NCBI GenBank assembly: GCA_039192515.1
Contig: JBCCXA010000024.1
Span: 1-51,046, forward strand
Origin: Verrucomicrobiota bacterium
GTDB taxonomy: Bacteria; Verrucomicrobiota; Verrucomicrobiia; Methylacidiphilales; JBCCWR01
DNA: 51,046 nt
Reading direction: 5' to 3'
The notes beneath the pieces are model-generated. The model saw only the letters and a program-made list of their open reading frames with translations. It did no database searches and was not told where the DNA came from. How positions within the stretch are numbered: position 1 is the first letter of the stretch; every line of letters begins with the position of its first letter. The position numbers were made by a program, and so were the translations under genes. Of this stretch, positions 33,341 through 42,876 are shown in pieces.

Positions 33341-36300
33341 ATGAAAGTATGTATCAGGTTTTTTGTAGCACTGACTATTTTATTTTGCTTCGGCTTATCT
33401 AGCTTACAGGCTGGTAATTGCGATATACCAGGAGATGTAGATCAAGACAGAGATTTTAGCTATAATGGAATCGACTACAGTATCAAGTACTCAACTGAAT
33501 CTGGATCTTCAAATCGTATCTCAACGAGTGACGCTGCAGACCTGCAAGACATGGCAGAGAATAGCTATGATGATTATATAGGGGGTCTAAATTTTGCAGA
33601 ACCTTATCTTAGCACATTTCCTGATTATACTATTATAGCGAAGGACGACTGGCACTATGCTGAGCCCTCTTGCGTTGCGATACATGCTCCAGATGTTAGA
33701 GAAAAATCACTCTTACAGATTCGTCAAGTCTTTGCCCATGAATATTTTCATACCATTCAGCGCCGTTACAAAGAAGATGCCTTTGGTAACGGCAATTCTG
33801 GTTACATCGGCAGTACCTTTGGGAAATGGGTATCTGAAGGTTCAGATGAAGGGATACTCGATATGGCCAACGCGGATTATGATAATACGACAGGATGGCC
33901 CTCATATGAAAGCCAAGCCGTAAGCGCTTTAAACTCTCCAGAGGCCAGTTTCTTTGACCGCGAGTATAATGGAGCATTGTTTTGGAAATACATCTATGAA
34001 CAAATGAAACGGGATAATGATCCGGCAGCTAGCACGACACCCGTTTCTTATGGTTCCGAGTTTATGGTCGATTTTTACGACCGTTTAGTCGTCAATGGAA
34101 ATTCGGGCAGCTCCGCATCAAAAGTGGCACTCGAAGAAGTCATGGCTACCTATAGCTCTCGCTCGTTGGAACGAGTGTATCTGAATCACTCTGTTGCAAA
34201 CTACACCCGAGAGTTTGATGTTTCAGGAATTGCTAATAACACGCGTTACTTCTATATAGACGAGACAACTACAGGAGCCAATGCTTACAGTGATACAGTT
34301 AATAGAGAGATGGTCTCTAACTTTTTCCCGCTTTCCGACACGGGCGTAAATGTCAAAGCTTATGCTGCCAAATATTTTGAAGTAGTCGTTGGCGACCCAA
34401 ATAGTTCGCCGTGTCAGGTATTTGGGATGAAGGCATCATCAGACAAACATATGGGGTTTGCCTTGATAGCTGTTGATTTTGATGGAAGAGTTGTTGCGGT
34501 TCGTGAAGGAAGAGGAACTGAATTTGGAGCTTCTGTTTTTAATTCCGAGACATCACCTGTATCTCGTATTTGCGGAATTCTGGTTGGTTTGGAGCAAGAT
34601 GTCACTGCAGACATCGATCTGGATGCAGGATTCGTACAAACCTTTGATGTAATTCGCCCCACCTTTAGCTATAAGGCGTATCCAGGAACTTTTGATGATC
34701 CTGGAAACGTCCTCGTGAGAGTTTTTGTTGATGGTCCTCCAGCACTGAAGCCAGTTGGGGTAGGCAATCTTTCCATTCTCGGTCTGTTAAGAGAAGATTT
34801 TGAGGTTAGGATTAATAATGTTGTTTCCAATATCCTGACAGCGGACTATGTAGGGGGTGAATATTGGCTATTGGTTCAAGCACCGGGGTTTCCAGATATA
34901 CCTGCCAACGGGAGTTATGATTTAGAGGTGGAGTTGTGTGAAGGGTCTAACGGTGTCCAGCTAAGCTCAGTAGAGTATGCTGAAATACAAATTAACCATG
35001 TGGTAGCGCTTGATATATCTGGTAGTATGGAAAATCCAACTTCTGCTAAACTAGATGCTGCAAAAGAAGCGGCTAAATTCTATATTGATGCCATAAGGGA
35101 TGATGATCAATTTACTCTGGTTACTTTCACTGGAGACGCTGTTGAGTGTAATGATATCGGGGATGACGTATTCAATGAGGCCGGCAGTTCTGGAACCATC
35201 CTCGTAGCGGACAGCACCAGCAGAGGGGATATGAAATCCAAAGTCAATAGTCTAAGTTCTCTGAATTTGACTTCGATAGGTGATGGTCTTTGGGAATCTC
35301 GCAACGCTTTAGGTTCTGCGGCACTTCCACCTGCAGGGGTCATACAAATCAATCGTGTGCAGCTCTTAACAGATGGAATTGAAAACGAAGCTCGTTTTTG
35401 GGACTTAAATACATGCAATGGAGCGACAACCGTTCAAGAAGACATCACAGGCGATGGCATCATTGTCAATACGATTGCTTTTGGTGATGGTTCAGATCAG
35501 GCGCTACTGCAACAAATTGCTGGCGCTACAGGTGGTGACTATAGCTATGTTGATGTTGATTTCTTTTCTGGCTTAGCAGTAAGTACACCTCCTGGCGGCA
35601 ATCCTTTTCTAAAGATGGCAAGTGGTGGATCCTTTGCCGCTTCAGCTACAGCCAGCGCCTCGTCATTAGTAACTTTACAAAATGCGCTTACACAAAAGTA
35701 TCTCATGGGTGCGGAAAAAACTCGTGGTCTACAAAGACTCTGCTTTGAGGTTGGAACGATAGCCAGTGGTGACAGTATTTCAGTGCCTCTAGATTTAACC
35801 GAAGGGGATGTCGAGAACGCCATCATTTATGTGGGTTGGTCGGATCCCTCAAATTCTTTAGGGGTGGATGTTTTTGATCCGAGTTCCACTGATATAGCTG
35901 TCTTTTCAGACAAGCGTTTGGATAATGCTCATGTGATATATGTCATTGATCCTGGTGTGATGCTTGCCAAAGGTCAGTATGATTTTCAGTTGCAAAGTCC
36001 ATTTGCAAATACCGTGGAATATTTTGTTGGGATCTCGGGTATTCCTGGCTCTGGCTTAGAAACGCAACTTACCCTTTCACAAATTCGACTCGGTGGTGGC
36101 AATAATGAGTTAGAGAGTCAATATGAACGCTTTGAGAAGTGTCTGCCCGTAGATATACGCACAACACTCGTTGATAATCTCGGTCCTGTTTTGGATGCTG
36201 TTGTCGATATGACAGTGATTCTACCTGATGGAACCGAAGTCTGTGGTCCTCTACAGCTCCTTGATGATGGAGGTAGCTACGATGGGCCAGCTGATGATGG

Positions 36301-37750
36301 AATATACGGGCATCGTTTCCGCAGAACGCTCCAAGCAAGCCCAAGACCACTAAATAACCAGATAGATCCTGCAGGTGGCATACCTGGTACCTATCGTGTG
36401 ACGGTGACTGCGGTTGGTAAAGGAAATGATGGAACCGAATTTAATAGAACCTTAGAGGCCAGTTTTCAAGTATATGAGAGACGTGACGGACCTTTGGACA
36501 GAGATGGAGATGGTCTGCCTGATCAATATGAAAAATTATACAATTTCATTAATGGTGTGGATGACTCCGTCCTCGATCCAGATGAGGATGGCTTAACTAC
36601 TGGCTTAGAGCACAAGCTAGGAACGCATCCGCTTGATCCTGACACAGATGGCGGGGGAGAATCTGATGGCTCTGAAGTAGAAAGCAACCTATGTCCTTTA
36701 CAACCAGATGATGATCGTTTACCAGCTCCCACGGATGTCTCTATTATTACTACTTCAGATGTGGATGCTCATGGAGGCGGTTCCAACTTAATACCGGATA
36801 ATCTCCTCCTGCAATTCCCCGATCACATCTCTTACACACAAATGGAGATTTACCGCTCGACAAATCCGAGTAACGTTACGAGTAATCTAGTTGGAGTGAT
36901 TGATCTAGATGGAGTGGTTACCAACTCGGTTCACGATGGACCGCTTGTTGATGGCAAGACCTATTACTATAAGATGAGAGCGCGTGGTTTGGGGGGAGCA
37001 GCAACTCCCTTTTCTCGTTTGCTTTCAGCAGTGGCTAAATCGGATCCTGTGGCACCGACAGGGAATATTATCATTAACTGTAATGCCCCGTACACATCTT
37101 CAACTCAAGTGCAGATTCGCTTAAGTTACACAGTGGACGCAGTGGAGTTTCGCTTGAGTAATGACGTTGTTCCCACAGGCCTATTCTCACCAATACCAGC
37201 TAACGACGTAGTAGCTCCTTACAATCTACCAGGAACACTTATGAACGGAGATCTCGGAAAAATCTTTGTCCAATATAGAGATGCCAACGGTAACGTTTCT
37301 GTTCCAACATCTACGACAATACTATACAGAACAGACTTAGACTTCGATAACGATGGAGTTCTAGATCTCGCGGATGTGGATGATGATAATGACGGAATAG
37401 AGGATTCTGATGAGATTAAAAGCACCTTTACCAACCCATTGAATGCCGATTCCGATGGCGATGGCTTTGGTGACAAATGCGAGATTATTCTTGGTAGTGA
37501 TGCAAAGGATGCTCTGAGTCTACCTGCCTTAGATCCGGCAAAGATATTTATAGGGCCAACCGATGTAGATATTGTTTTCCCTACTAAGCCAGGAATTGAG
37601 TACCAAGTAGAAGCTTCTCCAACACCATTTGGACCATGGACACCAGTCGGCCCTGTCATCTTTGGTGATGGTAATGATCAGGGCATTTCTGAGCCCTGGG
37701 CTCCTTACAGCGTTCGATTTTTCCGCTACGTGACAGTTAACTGTCCATAA
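33341..37750 (+). CDS. Large secreted HExxH / vWA / TSP3 multidomain protein
   Basis: A 1469-residue secreted protein. The ATG at 33341 starts a clear signal peptide (MKVCIRFFVALTILFCFG, cut near LQAGN). Residues about 60-300 look like a gluzincin-type zinc peptidase: FAHEYFHTIQ gives HExxH at about 133-137, and WVSEGSDEG about 30 residues on supplies a Glu. A von Willebrand A domain starts near 556 (VVALDISGSMENP, with the DxSxS metal site). TSP3-like calcium repeats are near 1050-1100 (LDRDGDGLPDQYE) and 1333-1380 (DFDNDGVLDLADVDDDNDG). The end (YQVEASPTPFGPWTPVG) is a common terminal domain in Verrucomicrobiota. It probably acts at the cell surface or outside. Peptidase activity is inferred. 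Confidence 0.82.
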   Translation: MKVCIRFFVALTILFCFGLSSLQAGNCDIPGDVDQDRDFSYNGIDYSIKYSTESGSSNRISTSDAADLQDMAENSYDDYIGGLNFAEPYLSTFPDYTIIAKDDWHYAEPSCVAIHAPDVREKSLLQIRQVFAHEYFHTIQRRYKEDAFGNGNSGYIGSTFGKWVSEGSDEGILDMANADYDNTTGWPSYESQAVSALNSPEASFFDREYNGALFWKYIYEQMKRDNDPAASTTPVSYGSEFMVDFYDRLVVNGNSGSSASKVALEEVMATYSSRSLERVYLNHSVANYTREFDVSGIANNTRYFYIDETTTGANAYSDTVNREMVSNFFPLSDTGVNVKAYAAKYFEVVVGDPNSSPCQVFGMKASSDKHMGFALIAVDFDGRVVAVREGRGTEFGASVFNSETSPVSRICGILVGLEQDVTADIDLDAGFVQTFDVIRPTFSYKAYPGTFDDPGNVLVRVFVDGPPALKPVGVGNLSILGLLREDFEVRINNVVSNILTADYVGGEYWLLVQAPGFPDIPANGSYDLEVELCEGSNGVQLSSVEYAEIQINHVVALDISGSMENPTSAKLDAAKEAAKFYIDAIRDDDQFTLVTFTGDAVECNDIGDDVFNEAGSSGTILVADSTSRGDMKSKVNSLSSLNLTSIGDGLWESRNALGSAALPPAGVIQINRVQLLTDGIENEARFWDLNTCNGATTVQEDITGDGIIVNTIAFGDGSDQALLQQIAGATGGDYSYVDVDFFSGLAVSTPPGGNPFLKMASGGSFAASATASASSLVTLQNALTQKYLMGAEKTRGLQRLCFEVGTIASGDSISVPLDLTEGDVENAIIYVGWSDPSNSLGVDVFDPSSTDIAVFSDKRLDNAHVIYVIDPGVMLAKGQYDFQLQSPFANTVEYFVGISGIPGSGLETQLTLSQIRLGGGNNELESQYERFEKCLPVDIRTTLVDNLGPVLDAVVDMTVILPDGTEVCGPLQLLDDGGSYDGPADDGIYGHRFRRTLQASPRPLNNQIDPAGGIPGTYRVTVTAVGKGNDGTEFNRTLEASFQVYERRDGPLDRDGDGLPDQYEKLYNFINGVDDSVLDPDEDGLTTGLEHKLGTHPLDPDTDGGGESDGSEVESNLCPLQPDDDRLPAPTDVSIITTSDVDAHGGGSNLIPDNLLLQFPDHISYTQMEIYRSTNPSNVTSNLVGVIDLDGVVTNSVHDGPLVDGKTYYYKMRARGLGGAATPFSRLLSAVAKSDPVAPTGNIIINCNAPYTSSTQVQIRLSYTVDAVEFRLSNDVVPTGLFSPIPANDVVAPYNLPGTLMNGDLGKIFVQYRDANGNVSVPTSTTILYRTDLDFDNDGVLDLADVDDDNDGIEDSDEIKSTFTNPLNADSDGDGFGDKCEIILGSDAKDALSLPALDPAKIFIGPTDVDIVFPTKPGIEYQVEASPTPFGPWTPVGPVIFGDGNDQGISEPWAPYSVRFFRYVTVNCP

Positions 37751-37770
37751 GGAAATCGAGTCTCCAAAAT

Positions 37771-37799
37771 GCTCGAGTCTTAGACTTCTAAGCTCGAGC
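37771..37799. terminator. Strong stem-loop after the secreted protein gene
   Basis: GCTCGAG-T-CTTAG and CTAAG-CTCGAGC pair over 12 bp with one bulge and a four-base ACTT loop. No T-run follows on the plus strand, so it may be an unconventional terminator or stability element. It starts 21 bases after the stop codon. Confidence 0.5.
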
Positions 37800-37942
37800 T
37801 AATGATTTAACTTCTATGACATAATCCGGATTAAAATGGAACATCCATTTTTGTCGTCCATCAGTTTAACCGGTGTGTCCAGGGGATCCAAGTATTCATG
37901 GATTGTTCCGCCGGATTGATCACCTGATAGGAACACTGATTC

Positions 37943-38025
37943 AAGCACCATGCGACTATACAGATCTCTTGAGGTTTTCACCCGTGAAAACAGAAGAGTA
38001 CAGATTAGATAAGGCACTGTTGCCT
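37943..38025 (+). repeat. Dispersed repeat R2 (partner of R1)
   Basis: Matches 21706-21784 in order: AAGCACCATG, GATCTCTTGAGGTTTT, CAGAAGAG, GATTAGA, GCACTGTTGCCT. Both are intergenic. Confidence 0.5.
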
Positions 38026-38071
38026 GCTAATGAGAAAATGCACTAACTCAGAATTATCAGAGTTTTCTTGA

Positions 38072-39073
38072 TCACCACTCAATGATAGCCGAGCCCCATG
38101 TAAGGCCCCCTCCAAAAGCGACAAGCAGAATCTTGTCACCGCGTTCGAGAGGGTAATAGTCTTTTGCTTCATGCAAAGCTACAGGGATACAGGCTGCAGA
38201 AATATTTCCATAGCGTTGCACGTTAATAAAGCGTTTCTCCTTGGGGACCTTTAAACGGTCCGAGAGAGCATTGATAATGCGAATGTTTGCCTGATGGCTA
38301 ATGACGCATTTGATATCGTCAACGGTGCAGCCTGCTTCTTTCATGGTGCGTGTAGCAGAATGATACATGGCAATAACTGCTTTTTTAAAGACTTCTTGAC
38401 CGCTCATGACCATGCCTTCCCGAGGCAGTGTTTCTACGTCACAGCCAAAGTAAACATCCTTGCGCCCGTTATTTAGGTAAAGAACATCACCAGCACGGCC
38501 GTCGGCTCCTAGGTGGTGAGCAATTAAGTTACTGCGCTTATCCTCGGTAGGCCGGATGATGACAGCTCCAGCTCCATCTCCAAAAAGAACACAGGTGTTT
38601 CTGTCGGACCAATCAATGTAGGCTGAAATGCGTTCTGCACCAATGAGCAGAATATTTTTATATTTACCGGTAGCGATAAAGCCACTAACCATAACCAACC
38701 CATAAATAAATCCTGTGCAAGCGGCCTGAAGGTCCATGGCACAAGCATGAGTGGCTGCAATCCTTTGTTGGATAGAACAAGCTACAGAAGGAAATATAGC
38801 ATCGGGACTAATAGTCGCAACAAGGATGAGATCAATATCCTTAGGTGAAAGTTCGGCGTTTTTCATAGCCATCTTAGCAGCTTCAGCTCCGAGATCTGCA
38901 GTTAACTCCCCGGGGGCAGAAATTCTTCTCTCTTTAATACCCGTGCGGGTAGTGATCCACTCATCTGAAGTGTCGACCATTTTTTCAAGCTCATCATTTG
39001 CGAGAACTTTTTTGGGTAGATAAATTCCCGTGGACGCAATCTGCATTCCAGGTACTGCGTTTACTTTTTCCAT
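38072..39073 (-). CDS. fabH: 3-oxoacyl-ACP synthase III
   Basis: Condenses an acyl-CoA primer with malonyl-ACP to begin fatty acid synthesis. 333 residues. The catalytic Cys119 is in LQAACTGFIYGL, the His in CVISHQANIRIINAL and the Asn in QRYGNISAACIPVAL, so the Cys-His-Asn triad is complete; DEWITTRTGIKERRI is the expected N-terminal block. Its start overlaps the end of plsX by 13 bases, showing translational coupling. It is the last gene of the coaD-to-fabH run. Confidence 0.96.
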   Translation of the reverse strand: MEKVNAVPGMQIASTGIYLPKKVLANDELEKMVDTSDEWITTRTGIKERRISAPGELTADLGAEAAKMAMKNAELSPKDIDLILVATISPDAIFPSVACSIQQRIAATHACAMDLQAACTGFIYGLVMVSGFIATGKYKNILLIGAERISAYIDWSDRNTCVLFGDGAGAVIIRPTEDKRSNLIAHHLGADGRAGDVLYLNNGRKDVYFGCDVETLPREGMVMSGQEVFKKAVIAMYHSATRTMKEAGCTVDDIKCVISHQANIRIINALSDRLKVPKEKRFINVQRYGNISAACIPVALHEAKDYYPLERGDKILLVAFGGGLTWGSAIIEW

Positions 39074-40104
39074 GCTAATGAGAGACCTTTTTTGTTGTGT
39101 TCTTTAAATTGAGAAACTTGCTCTATAATTTGGTGGTTGATATTTTTTTCAATGGCCTGAGCTGCGACACGTATAGCGTTTTTCATAGCTAAGGGAGTAG
39201 AAGATCCGTGAGCAATGACGACGGTTCCATTTAGGCCTAGAAGCAAGCTTCCCCCATATTCCTCATAATTGGTTTTCTTCTTGATAGCGGCAAAGGCTTT
39301 TCGAGCAAGCCATGCGCCGAATAGTCGAGTAGGTGTACTGTTCAACTCGTGCTTGAGCCAGCTAAAAATAGAATGGGCGATGCTTTCGCTTGTTTTGAGA
39401 ACGACATTTCCCGTGAAACCATCTGTAACGACGACTTCAACTGGGTTTTCGTAGAGGTCTCTTCCCTCAATGTTCCCAATAAAATTGACGGGAGCAGAAC
39501 GTAACATTTTGAAAGCTTCTTTGGTGAGGTCATTACCCTTGGCATCTTCAGTTCCCACGGAGAGAAGTCCAACACGGGGCTTGGTAAAACCCAAAGTGCT
39601 CTTGGAGTAAATACTGCCCATGATGCCATAGATAGTCAGATGTTCAGCGCGCGCATCTACGTTTGCTCCCACATCCAAAAGGACAAAAACATTTGTTTCA
39701 GTAGGCATCAGAGCAGCAATGCCTGCTTTAGGTACTCCAGGAAGAGTTCTCAAGCGGAGCGAAGAACAAGCTGTCATAGCACCAGTATTTCCAGCTGATA
39801 CAGCAGCAAGCGCCCGGCCTTCTTTAACTAATTCAATGGTGCGATTTATAGAGCTGTCCTTTTTCTTACGGACGGCAGCTACAGCGGGTTCGCACATTTC
39901 AATGACTTCTGAGCAGTGATTGATGCTGATGCGATCAGGTGTTTTACTTACGCCGAGCTTAGACAGCTCCATGCGGATGCGTGGCTCATCCCCTACAAGG
40001 ATGAGTTCTTCAATTTGTGGAAATTCTGATAATGCGTCGATTGCGCCCGCAACTGGGTTTCCAGGCGCGAAGTCGCCACCCATAGCGTCAAGGGCAATTT
40101 TCAT
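39061..40104 (-). CDS. plsX: Phosphate acyltransferase PlsX
   Basis: Makes acyl-phosphate from acyl-ACP in phospholipid synthesis. 347 residues. Hallmarks are the start IALDAMGGDFAPGNPVAGA, the SAGNTGAMTA block, LPTET-like PTETNVFVLLDVGAN, GNDLTKEAFKML and GFTGNVVLKTSESIA, all seen. The gene follows rpmF, the standard order in bacteria, and overlaps fabH. Confidence 0.96.
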   Translation of the reverse strand: MKIALDAMGGDFAPGNPVAGAIDALSEFPQIEELILVGDEPRIRMELSKLGVSKTPDRISINHCSEVIEMCEPAVAAVRKKKDSSINRTIELVKEGRALAAVSAGNTGAMTACSSLRLRTLPGVPKAGIAALMPTETNVFVLLDVGANVDARAEHLTIYGIMGSIYSKSTLGFTKPRVGLLSVGTEDAKGNDLTKEAFKMLRSAPVNFIGNIEGRDLYENPVEVVVTDGFTGNVVLKTSESIAHSIFSWLKHELNSTPTRLFGAWLARKAFAAIKKKTNYEEYGGSLLLGLNGTVVIAHGSSTPLAMKNAIRVAAQAIEKNINHQIIEQVSQFKEHNKKGLSLAWKK

Positions 40105-40161
40105 CTAGTGCAATCAGGCAATAGGGCTGAGCATTCTATAGGTATATATGGTTGCAAAGAA

Positions 40162-40347
40162 TTAGCCTTCGGCAGTCACTGAGATAACTTGGCGTCCGCG
40201 GTACATACCTGTGGCAGGGTCTACTCGGTGTGAGAGATGTTTGGACTTGGTCTTGGTGTCAGTGCGTAACTGGATAGGATCTTTGCGGTGGGAAGCCACT
40301 CGTTTACGAATCTTGCTCTTTGAAGTTCTACTTTTTGGTACTGCCAT
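40162..40347 (-). CDS. rpmF: 50S ribosomal protein L32
   Basis: 61 residues, basic, beginning MAVPKSRTSKSKIRKRVASH, as in L32. The zinc-binding Cys set of some L32 proteins is absent, so this is the cysteine-free type. It lies between the DUF177 gene (24-base gap) and plsX (57-base gap), its conserved neighbourhood. Confidence 0.95.
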   Translation of the reverse strand: MAVPKSRTSKSKIRKRVASHRKDPIQLRTDTKTKSKHLSHRVDPATGMYRGRQVISVTAEG

Positions 40348-40371
40348 AATACTCCTTTATATACTACGTAC

Positions 40372-40830
40372 TTAATCGGTTTTTAAATTATCTAATTTGC
40401 CCCAGACATCTTTTTTTCTTAAATCTGAGAATTCGTCCTTTTGCTGAAGGTAACTTTTCCCAGATAGAGGACAACATTGCTGTGCATCCAGCTTACAGGC
40501 ATAAACCATCGGCAAGCTGAGCAAGATATCTTCTCGGATATCACTCGTCAAGTCGATTGAGCTATCTCTGTGGCAGCGGTAGGATTGGCAAAATTCTCCT
40601 ACGTCTACTTTCCAGGGGATAGGGTCGACACAGCGTGCGCAAGAAACTTCGAACTCTGTTTGTATTTTTCCTCGTATAAGGCATTCATCTTCAAGGATTT
40701 GTATCTCTAGCTGATAAGAAATGGTCTCCCATTTGATGAAATCCTTCAGGGGAAGATCATAATGGGCGGTGGGCACAGATCCTGAGATCATGCTGCCATC
40801 ATCTTTAATTGTTCTGAGATCGATTTTCAT
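40372..40830 (-). CDS. DUF177 (YceD-like) protein
   Basis: A 152-residue protein of the DUF177 family. It has the conserved EFEVSCARCVDPIPW motif with two Cys and later Cys residues in the DAQQCCPLSGKSY segment. Family members lie upstream of rpmF and are linked to 23S rRNA or ribosome accumulation in some organisms. Located 11 bases after coaD. Function in this organism inferred from its neighbours. Confidence 0.88.
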   Translation of the reverse strand: MKIDLRTIKDDGSMISGSVPTAHYDLPLKDFIKWETISYQLEIQILEDECLIRGKIQTEFEVSCARCVDPIPWKVDVGEFCQSYRCHRDSSIDLTSDIREDILLSLPMVYACKLDAQQCCPLSGKSYLQQKDEFSDLRKKDVWGKLDNLKTD

Positions 40831-40841
40831 GAAAGTGCTAT

Positions 40842-41336
40842 TTAGGCTTGCTTGCCGAGCATTTCCTCCACGGGTGGTGGAACATATTGGCTAATATCTC
40901 CTCCGAGACTGCTAATTTCCTTAATAATACGTGAACTAAGATAAGTGTAGTTGTCTTTGGGCATAAGGAAGATAGTGTCAACATTAGGATTGAGACTTCG
41001 ATTCATCAGTGCCAATTGAAATTCAAATTCAAAATCAGAGACAGCTCTCAACCCTCTGATGAGGGCGGTGGCGTTGAGGTTAGCCGCAAAATTCACGGCC
41101 AACCCCTCTACTTGTTTGATACGTATGCGCTGAGCTCCTTCAATCAGCTGGATTGATTTTTTTACCAGTTCTGCTCGTTGTTCCATGGTAAAGGTATGCT
41201 TTTTAGAGCTATTTGTTGCAATCCCTATGATGACTTCATCAAATTGTCGCAGAGCACGTTCGACAATGTCCAAATGTCCGTTAGTGATAGGATCAAAGCT
41301 GCCAGGGTAGAGAGCTATTCGACGGGAATTTTTCAT
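40842..41336 (-). CDS. coaD: Pantetheine-phosphate adenylyltransferase
   Basis: Adenylylates 4'-phosphopantetheine, the penultimate step of coenzyme A synthesis. 164 residues from the ATG at 41336. The nucleotidyltransferase motif ALYPGSFDPITNGHLDIVER (GSFDPxTxGH) is at the start, and SSRIIKEISSLGGDI is the usual C-terminal block. An upstream in-frame start at 41396 would add 20 residues without family support. It heads the run DUF177, rpmF, plsX, fabH and diverges from the rhomboid gene. Confidence 0.95.
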   Translation of the reverse strand: MKNSRRIALYPGSFDPITNGHLDIVERALRQFDEVIIGIATNSSKKHTFTMEQRAELVKKSIQLIEGAQRIRIKQVEGLAVNFAANLNATALIRGLRAVSDFEFEFQLALMNRSLNPNVDTIFLMPKDNYTYLSSRIIKEISSLGGDISQYVPPPVEEMLGKQA

Positions 41337-41431
41337 TGAGCGGATGTTAGAGGTTTCCTGTGAGAATTTCCAGCTTGCTGTTGCAGTTGCACTCAAAGTG
41401 ATAGGCTGTAGTATTCACTGAATTCTAAACG

Positions 41432-42325
41432 ATGTTAGGCTTTTTTAAAAAAGAAACACCAGGCAGGTTAACTAGGATCATCATAGCCATCAACGTGGTG
41501 ATAGCTATAGCAGGCTTGGCTTTAGATGCTTTTCTTGGGACACGTGGTGTTGCACAAAGTATTTTGGGCTTACATTTTTCTGACTTAGCTCAGGGGAAGA
41601 TTTGGCAACTATTTACCTACATGTGGGTGCACGCCGAGTTAGTGGGACCTACAGCGTTGCATCTAGTTTTTAATATGATGACTCTCTATATGTTTGGAAG
41701 GGTAGTAGAGAGTGAATTAGGACCTAAGCACTTTATCTCCATTTATTTTTTGGGTGCCCTGGTATCTGTATTTGTTTTTAGTGCGGAAGTGTTACTGCGT
41801 GATGGAATGGCTATTTTCCAACCAAGTCCAAATGGAGAGGGTGGTTTAGTAGGAGCAAGTGGTGGAGTTTGTGCCATAGTCATGGCCTTTGCGTTATTAA
41901 GGCCTAATACAAAGCTGATGATTTTCCCGATACCCGTGCCGGTTAGAGCCATTCGCATGATGATGGTTTTTGCGGGTCTGTCTCTTCTATTAGTAGTTAC
42001 TGCGCAAGTTTTGAGGTTGAGTGATCAAGACTCAATGGAAAGCAGTGGCACATTTTGGAGCCTTTTACTTTTCCAGATCGCTCATAGCGCCCATTTGGGA
42101 GGGTTAGGTTGGGGATACTTCTATATGGTCTTGCTCCACAAACAGATGAAGAAGAAGTATAGTCAGGCTGAACCTAATGAGGATAAAGGCTACTTAAAAA
42201 ATTTATCCGCGCGAGAGCTATTACAAGAATCAAATCGGGTTATTGATAAGATGAATCGATATGGGGTCGAGAGTCTGTCTCAAGAAGAATATGAGATTTT
42301 AGATTTATTGCGTAGGAGAATGTAG
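41432..42325 (+). CDS. Rhomboid-family intramembrane serine protease
   Basis: A 297-residue membrane protein with about six hydrophobic segments. The catalytic Ser143 is in the GASGGV motif and the likely His221 in AHSAHLGGLGWGYF; the HLVFN block (residues 77-81) is the rhomboid HxxxN element. The membrane domain is followed by a cytoplasmic helical tail of about 65 residues (NLSARELLQESNRVIDKMNR). It cleaves membrane-spanning substrates, none known here. A rhodanese gene follows after 16 bases. Confidence 0.92.
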   Translation: MLGFFKKETPGRLTRIIIAINVVIAIAGLALDAFLGTRGVAQSILGLHFSDLAQGKIWQLFTYMWVHAELVGPTALHLVFNMMTLYMFGRVVESELGPKHFISIYFLGALVSVFVFSAEVLLRDGMAIFQPSPNGEGGLVGASGGVCAIVMAFALLRPNTKLMIFPIPVPVRAIRMMMVFAGLSLLLVVTAQVLRLSDQDSMESSGTFWSLLLFQIAHSAHLGGLGWGYFYMVLLHKQMKKKYSQAEPNEDKGYLKNLSARELLQESNRVIDKMNRYGVESLSQEEYEILDLLRRRM

Positions 42326-42341
42326 GAAGGAATAGTCAATA

Positions 42342-42668
42342 ATGATAGAGGGCATAACAGCTACAGAACTATCAAAGCAATTAGATAGTCAAAAAACGAA
42401 ACTAGTGCTCGTGGATGTTCGAGAGGCTGATGAGTGGGAAATTTGCCGTATTGAAGGTGCACAGTTGATTCCGCTCTCAGAATTTGCCGAGAGATCACTA
42501 GAGGCTTTAAGTAAAGAGGATAAACTGGTGCTATACTGTCATCATGGAGTAAGATCTGAAAGAGCTGCAGCTTGGCTTGTGCAGAATGGGTATACTCTAG
42601 TGCGTAACTTGTTAGGTGGGATTGATGCCTGGTCTTTGGATGTCGATAACAAAATCCCAAGGTATTAA
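42342..42668 (+). CDS. Rhodanese-domain protein
   Basis: A single-domain rhodanese of 108 residues. It shows VDVREADEWEICRIEGA, IPLSEF, and the active-site loop YCHHGVRSERAA with Cys66, which can carry a persulfide. The end has GGIDAWSLDVD. Such proteins transfer sulfur or act in redox and phosphatase-like roles. It is probably co-transcribed with the rhomboid gene. Confidence 0.92.
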   Translation: MIEGITATELSKQLDSQKTKLVLVDVREADEWEICRIEGAQLIPLSEFAERSLEALSKEDKLVLYCHHGVRSERAAAWLVQNGYTLVRNLLGGIDAWSLDVDNKIPRY

Positions 42669-42876
42669 TATTGTTCCACTGATGAAGAACCTCCACATCT
42701 CGTAAATCTTCGCTTTTCCGGATGCTCTTATGGGTGGTAGCAATGTGCTTTCCTAGGAGATGATGTAAATAAAGATCTCTGTTATTGATATAGTGGATCT
42801 TACTTGTATAACTGTAAGAAGTATTTTACCAGAGTTGGGCAAGCAGCCCGTATCGGAAGTGCAATAGTCGAGTTTT

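Larger units (their letters stand above)
37751..38071. other. 321-base intergenic region
   Basis: Between two converging genes. It holds the stem-loop at 37771-37799 and repeat R2 at 37943-38025. A 67-codon minus-strand frame (37814-38017) overlaps R2 and is not supported, because R1 does not keep the frame. Confidence 0.5.

Noticed and set aside
37814..38017. 67-codon minus-strand frame overlapping repeat R2
   Set aside because: R1 keeps only a short matching stretch and then a 2-base length difference breaks the frame, so it is not a conserved coding repeat.
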